A stretch of 64,000 bases of DNA from Palsa-1439 sp050015495 (GTDB taxonomy: Bacteria > Verrucomicrobiota > Verrucomicrobiia > Palsa-1439): NCBI GenBank assembly GCA_050015495.1, contig JBEKBH010000005.1:83670-147669 (forward strand). The letters run 5' to 3'. The position numbers were made by a program, and so were the translations under genes. The notes beneath the pieces were generated by a model. That model ran no database searches. It saw only the letters and a program-made list of their open reading frames with translations, and was not told the DNA's origin. This document shows, in pieces, positions 60,980 through 64,000 of the stretch. Positions within the stretch are counted from its first letter, which is position 1; every line of letters starts with the position of its first letter.

Positions 60980-61612
60980 ATGAGCCTGCACGCATACATT
61001 CTGCTCGCATTCAGTTCGCTGTTTATCATCGTCGACCCGATCGCCACGCTGCCCGCGTTCCTGGCGATGACGCCCACCGATTCGCCCGCCAGCCGGATCC
61101 GGATGGCGCGACTGGCCTGCTGCGTGGCGGGAGGCGTCCTGGTCGTTTGCGCCGCGACCGGACAATGGATCTTCCGGTTGCTCGGCATCACGCTCCCGGC
61201 ATTCCAGATGGGCGGCAGTATCGTGTTGCTCCTGGTCGCCCTCGACATGCTCCGCGCCCGCCGCTCCGAAGTCCGCGAAACGACCGAGGAAACCGCCGCC
61301 GGCGCCGACAAGGAGGACATTGCCATCACGCCGCTGGCGGTTCCCATGCTGGCCGGGCCCGGCGCGATCACCACGGCCATCCTGATGCAGAACCAGGCGG
61401 AGGGCGTGGCCCAGCACATCGCCTTGTACGTCTGCATCGTCGCGGTGTGCGCGATCAGTTATCTCATCCTGCGCATCTCGGCCCATGGGGTGCGCTGGAT
61501 CAGCCCCCTGGCCATGAAAATCGCCACGCGTCTGATGGGACTGCTTCTGGCGGCTGTGGCGATGCAATTCATGTTGAATGCCCTGAAAGCCGTGCTGTTG
61601 ATTCCCCGGTAA
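60980..61612 (+). CDS. MarC/UPF0056-family membrane protein
   Basis: 210 residues with six membrane helices. FSSLFIIVDPIATLPAFLAM and LAVPMLAGPGAITTAI are the two diagnostic segments of the MarC family; the duplicated half-fold with PxxxP motifs is clear. Transport substrate unknown (not a proven antibiotic exporter). GGAG lies 5 nt before the ATG at 60980; upstream in-frame codons give a less natural start. Confidence 0.9.
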   Translation: MSLHAYILLAFSSLFIIVDPIATLPAFLAMTPTDSPASRIRMARLACCVAGGVLVVCAATGQWIFRLLGITLPAFQMGGSIVLLLVALDMLRARRSEVRETTEETAAGADKEDIAITPLAVPMLAGPGAITTAILMQNQAEGVAQHIALYVCIVAVCAISYLILRISAHGVRWISPLAMKIATRLMGLLLAAVAMQFMLNALKAVLLIPR

Positions 61613-61650
61613 AATCTCCATCCGGTTCGGCTCCAGTTTTCGGTTGAGTT

Positions 61651-61737
61651 ATGAAATGGAAACGCTATCGTTCCCTGGTCGAGTTTGCGGGTGGTGGCTA
61701 TGGTTCCGCTTTGAATCGTTCGACGAATATGAGGTAG
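61651..61737 (+). CDS. Possible 28-codon leader ORF before rpiB
   Basis: An open frame beginning ATGAAATGGAAACG and ending TAG 3 nt before the rpiB start. The product is basic and glycine-rich in the middle. Its stop region supplies the GAGG ribosome site of rpiB, so its translation could affect rpiB. No promoter is evident, and translation is unproven. Confidence 0.3.
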   Translation: MKWKRYRSLVEFAGGGYGSALNRSTNMR

Positions 61738-61740
61738 ACA

Positions 61741-62172
61741 ATGCGCATTGGGGTTGCTTCCGATCACGCTGGTTTCCGATACAAGACCCTCGTTGCCCAA
61801 CATTTGCGTCGTCTGGGTCACGACGTGCAGGATTTCGGGACGGACTCCGAAGCGCCCGTTGACTACCCGGATTTTATCCGACCGCTTGCCGTCGCGGTGG
61901 CCCAGGGCAAGCTGGAACGCGGCTTCGCGTTCGGCGGGTCCGGTAACGGCGAGGCCATTACCGCCAACCGCGTCCGCGGCATACGCTGCGCCGTGACATG
62001 GAACCAGGAGTCCGCGCGACTCTCCCGCGCCCACAACGACGCGAACATACTCTCCTTCGGCCAGCGGCTCGTTCCGGAGGATCAGCTCCTCCCAATCGTC
62101 GACCTGTGGCTCGCGACCCCCTTCGAGGGCGGTCGCCACGTCGCCAGAATCCGCAAGCTCGACGAGCCGTAG
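61741..62172 (+). CDS. rpiB: Ribose-5-phosphate isomerase B (cysteine-less type)
   Basis: 143 residues, interconverts ribose-5-phosphate and ribulose-5-phosphate in the pentose phosphate pathway. MRIGVASDHAGFRYK and FAFGGSGNGEAITANRVRG are the sugar-phosphate sites; the loop reads GGSGNGEA as in mycobacterial RpiB, where a glutamate takes over from the cysteine of the E. coli enzyme. HNDANILSFGQR completes the fold. GAGG lies 6 nt before the ATG. Confidence 0.92.
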   Translation: MRIGVASDHAGFRYKTLVAQHLRRLGHDVQDFGTDSEAPVDYPDFIRPLAVAVAQGKLERGFAFGGSGNGEAITANRVRGIRCAVTWNQESARLSRAHNDANILSFGQRLVPEDQLLPIVDLWLATPFEGGRHVARIRKLDEP

Positions 62173-62230
62173 GGGGCAAAGGCTCCGCGCGTCAGAGGTC
62201 GCGAAGCGGATAGGAACCGCAAATCCGCCG

Positions 62231-63112
62231 CTACTTCACGTGTTCCCAGGCGTGGTAGGAACTGCGGACGAGCGGGCCGGATTCGACGTGGCGAAAGCCG
62301 AATCCCAACGCGTCTTCGCGCAACTCGGCAAACGTCTCGGGCGGAACGTACCGGACAACGGTCAATTGTTCCGCCGTCGGCTGCAGGTATTGGCCGAGCG
62401 TGAGGATGTCGCAGCCGTGCCGGCGCAGATCCCCAAACACCTGCCGCAACTCGTCGCGAGTTTCGCCCAACCCGAGCATCAGGCCGGACTTTGTCAGGAT
62501 GTCGCCGCGAAATCCCTTCGCCATTTCCAGCACCCGCAACGAACGTTCGTACACCGCGCCCGGCCGGACCGGCTTGTACAGACGCGGGACGGTTTCCATG
62601 TTGTGCGCGAGGACGGCCAGCGGCGTGTTCACGACCCGCTCGACGCACGCCGCTTCGCCGCGAAAATCGGGAATGAGCATTTCCAGTTTGCACGATGGCA
62701 ACCGCTGATGGATCGCCTCAATCGTGCGGGCGATGTGATCGGCCCCCTGATCGGGCAAATCATCGCGCGTCACCGACGTGAGCACGCAATAATCGAGTTG
62801 CATCGCGCTGACGACCGTGGCCACGTGCTCCGGCTCGGTCGCATCGAGGTAACCCGGTTTGCCCTTGTCGACCGCGCAGAAGTTGCAGCGCCGCGTGCAC
62901 GTGTCGCCCATCAGCATGAACGTCGCCGCGCCGTGTTCCCAGCATTCGCCCATGTTCGGGCACTTGGCCTCTTCGCAAACCGTGTGGAGCTTGAACTCGC
63001 GCATGACGTTCTTCAGGTAGGCGTAGCGTTCGCCGCCGGGGACCCGCTGCCGAATCCACTCCGGCAGACGTTGTCGCGGCGCGCGCTCAATCGTGACCAG
63101 TCCTGTGTCCAT
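62231..63112 (-). CDS. lipA: Lipoyl synthase
   Basis: 293 residues, radical-SAM enzyme that inserts sulfur into octanoyl-proteins. The auxiliary cluster cysteines C46, C51, C57 (CEEAKCPNMGEC) and radical-SAM cysteines C72, C76, C79 (CTRRCNFC) are present, and the C-terminal RSSYHA carries the serine that binds the auxiliary cluster. No lipB is in the window. Convergent with rpiB. Confidence 0.97.
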   Translation of the reverse strand: MDTGLVTIERAPRQRLPEWIRQRVPGGERYAYLKNVMREFKLHTVCEEAKCPNMGECWEHGAATFMLMGDTCTRRCNFCAVDKGKPGYLDATEPEHVATVVSAMQLDYCVLTSVTRDDLPDQGADHIARTIEAIHQRLPSCKLEMLIPDFRGEAACVERVVNTPLAVLAHNMETVPRLYKPVRPGAVYERSLRVLEMAKGFRGDILTKSGLMLGLGETRDELRQVFGDLRRHGCDILTLGQYLQPTAEQLTVVRYVPPETFAELREDALGFGFRHVESGPLVRSSYHAWEHVK

Positions 63113-63187
63113 GTTGACGAGTGAAAGAATAAATCACACCGCGGCATTTGTCACGTGAAGCGTGTCGTGTCTCGCCATTCGCGGCGG

Positions 63188-63607
63188 TTACAGGAGGGGA
63201 TCGTCGTTCTCGGGAGATTGGCCGGAGGACAAACGGCGCGACACAAAAAAACAGCCCAGCGCGAACAAGCTGCTGGTCGTGGCGATGATCATGGCCAGCG
63301 ATTCGGGCTGCCGGAACGCGTTCGACACTCTGAGCGCCAACAACCCCAGTTTCCCATTGTACATTTCCACGTCGTGCGAGGAGGCTTTCGAGTCTTCGAT
63401 CGACAGACTCTGATCCTGCCAGTCGCCCGGCGCGCCTGAGACCCCCGGCCCGGTCGACCGGCCCGCGCCCATCACCAACACGATGCTGGCGGTGCTCAGC
63501 CCCACCACTAGCACGATCACGCCTACGATGTTGAGCGTTGACTGTCGCTTGGGGGACGAACGTGGCAAGTATGACCTGGCGTTCACATCGCGGCGCTCAT
63601 TGTTCAT
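63188..63607 (-). CDS. Small two-helix membrane protein of unknown function
   Basis: 139 residues. Basic N-terminus, then a membrane helix (LNIVGVIVLVVGLSTASIVLV, about residues 25-45), a soluble loop of about 50 residues, and a second helix (SLAMIIATTSSLFALGCFFV, about 102-121) with a polar tail. No family recognised. The ATG overlaps the cbpM-like stop by 11 nt, so it is translated with it; a link to the chaperone pair is possible but unproven. Confidence 0.65.
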   Translation of the reverse strand: MNNERRDVNARSYLPRSSPKRQSTLNIVGVIVLVVGLSTASIVLVMGAGRSTGPGVSGAPGDWQDQSLSIEDSKASSHDVEMYNGKLGLLALRVSNAFRQPESLAMIIATTSSLFALGCFFVSRRLSSGQSPENDDPLL

Positions 63608-63941
63608 CGGGAGGATGGGCCAGGTCCCGTTGCAGGTCGTCGATTTGCCGCAGGAGTTCCAGGACGACAGCCACGCCGTTGATGTTGATGCCCAGTTCGC
63701 TTCGCAGTCGCTGGATCCGGCGCAGGATGTGAAGGGAACCATCGTCAAATCGCCACGCATGTTCATCGTGTCCTTCCCCCGCCACGGGATCGAGCAGCCC
63801 CAATCGAACGTAGTTGGAAACGTGGGCGGGATGCATCCGCGCGAGGCGGGCCAGCGTTTCCAGGTCATACAATGCCTCATGGGCGGGAGAGTGAATGTGC
63901 AGCCGCACGATGGTCAACCGGCTCGAACTGGATCCATTCAT
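63597..63941 (-). CDS. CbpM-like chaperone modulator (MerR-type helix-turn-helix)
   Basis: 114 residues. LYDLETLARLARMHPAHVSNYVRLGLLDP is a MerR-like helix-turn-helix and ININGVAVVLELLRQIDDLQRDL a C-terminal helix, the plan of CbpM, which binds and inhibits the DnaJ-like CbpA. The upstream gene on the same strand ends like a DnaJ protein 4 nt before this start, which supports the assignment. A plain MerR regulator is the alternative. Confidence 0.75.
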   Translation of the reverse strand: MNGSSSSRLTIVRLHIHSPAHEALYDLETLARLARMHPAHVSNYVRLGLLDPVAGEGHDEHAWRFDDGSLHILRRIQRLRSELGININGVAVVLELLRQIDDLQRDLAHPPDEQ

Positions 63942-63945
63942 AGCG

Positions 63946-64000
63946 TCACCCTTTCGTGTTGGACGTCGATTCGCGACGGAGTTGTTCCCATAAGGCGCGT
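63946..64000 (-). CDS. DnaJ/CbpA-like protein, C-terminal end only
   Basis: The last 18 codons before the window edge read RALWEQLRRESTSNTKG and stop. This fits the end of DnaJ-type co-chaperones ('..LWeeL...s.f.p..'), and the next gene is CbpM-like, but the fragment is too short for certainty. Confidence 0.5.
   Translation of the reverse strand, partial: RALWEQLRRESTSNTKG

Overview
The window (64 kb, GC-rich, dense, many 4-bp ATGA/GTGA overlaps) looks like chromosomal DNA of an uncultured Verrucomicrobiota bacterium, probably of the Pedosphaera/Limisphaera kind. The best taxonomic clue is the secreted protein at 53445-55979, which ends in two 'DGDG...DW' / 'GTGFTVLQDYLAGLDPTN' modules of a type common in that phylum. 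The tandem intergenic repeats, the abundance of lipoproteins and the GbsR- and ECF-type regulators fit, but no rRNA is present, so the assignment is an inference.

Region 1 (1-17390, all on the minus strand) is one long polysaccharide operon. Read in the direction of transcription it runs: flippase, a three-domain methyltransferase-kinase-methyltransferase, acyltransferase, two glycosyltransferases (GT4, GT2), an O-antigen ligase/polymerase, two GT39-like membrane mannosyltransferases, a DegT sugar aminotransferase, three more glycosyltransferases, a methyltransferase and the start of a UDP-glucose/GDP-mannose dehydrogenase cut by the window edge. Together they could make, decorate, cap, flip and ligate a surface glycan.

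Region 2 (17623-25511) is accessory: a GbsR/MarR regulator divergent from a bifunctional YncE/phosphoesterase, a serine/threonine kinase-HEAT protein paired with a cupin, a small lipoprotein, and two long non-coding stretches full of dyad repeats and relics.

Region 3 (25512-43221) is metabolic: a three-gene molybdenum hydroxylase operon divergent from ygeY, a secreted protein, an ECF sigma/anti-sigma pair next to a STAS protein, a SecD-head-like lipoprotein facing a fused indolepyruvate:ferredoxin oxidoreductase across a very compact symmetrical promoter, a CPBP protease, a GH63 glycosidase with a glucose dehydrogenase, and a sulfite-oxidase-like molybdoenzyme.

Region 4 (43253-53166) carries a large GND-repeat/HEAT secreted protein, an EamA transporter, CBS and VOC proteins, tRNA-Pro, a small stress cluster (hydrolase, Dps, DUF302), and the housekeeping genes tyrS and rpsA.

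Region 5 (53445-64000) has the secreted repeat protein, a PAS histidine kinase followed by four stand-alone receivers, a methyltransferase, marC, rpiB, lipA, and a CbpM/CbpA chaperone pair cut by the right edge. Coordinates come from reading the sequence; family names rest on visible motifs and recall, not on database searches.
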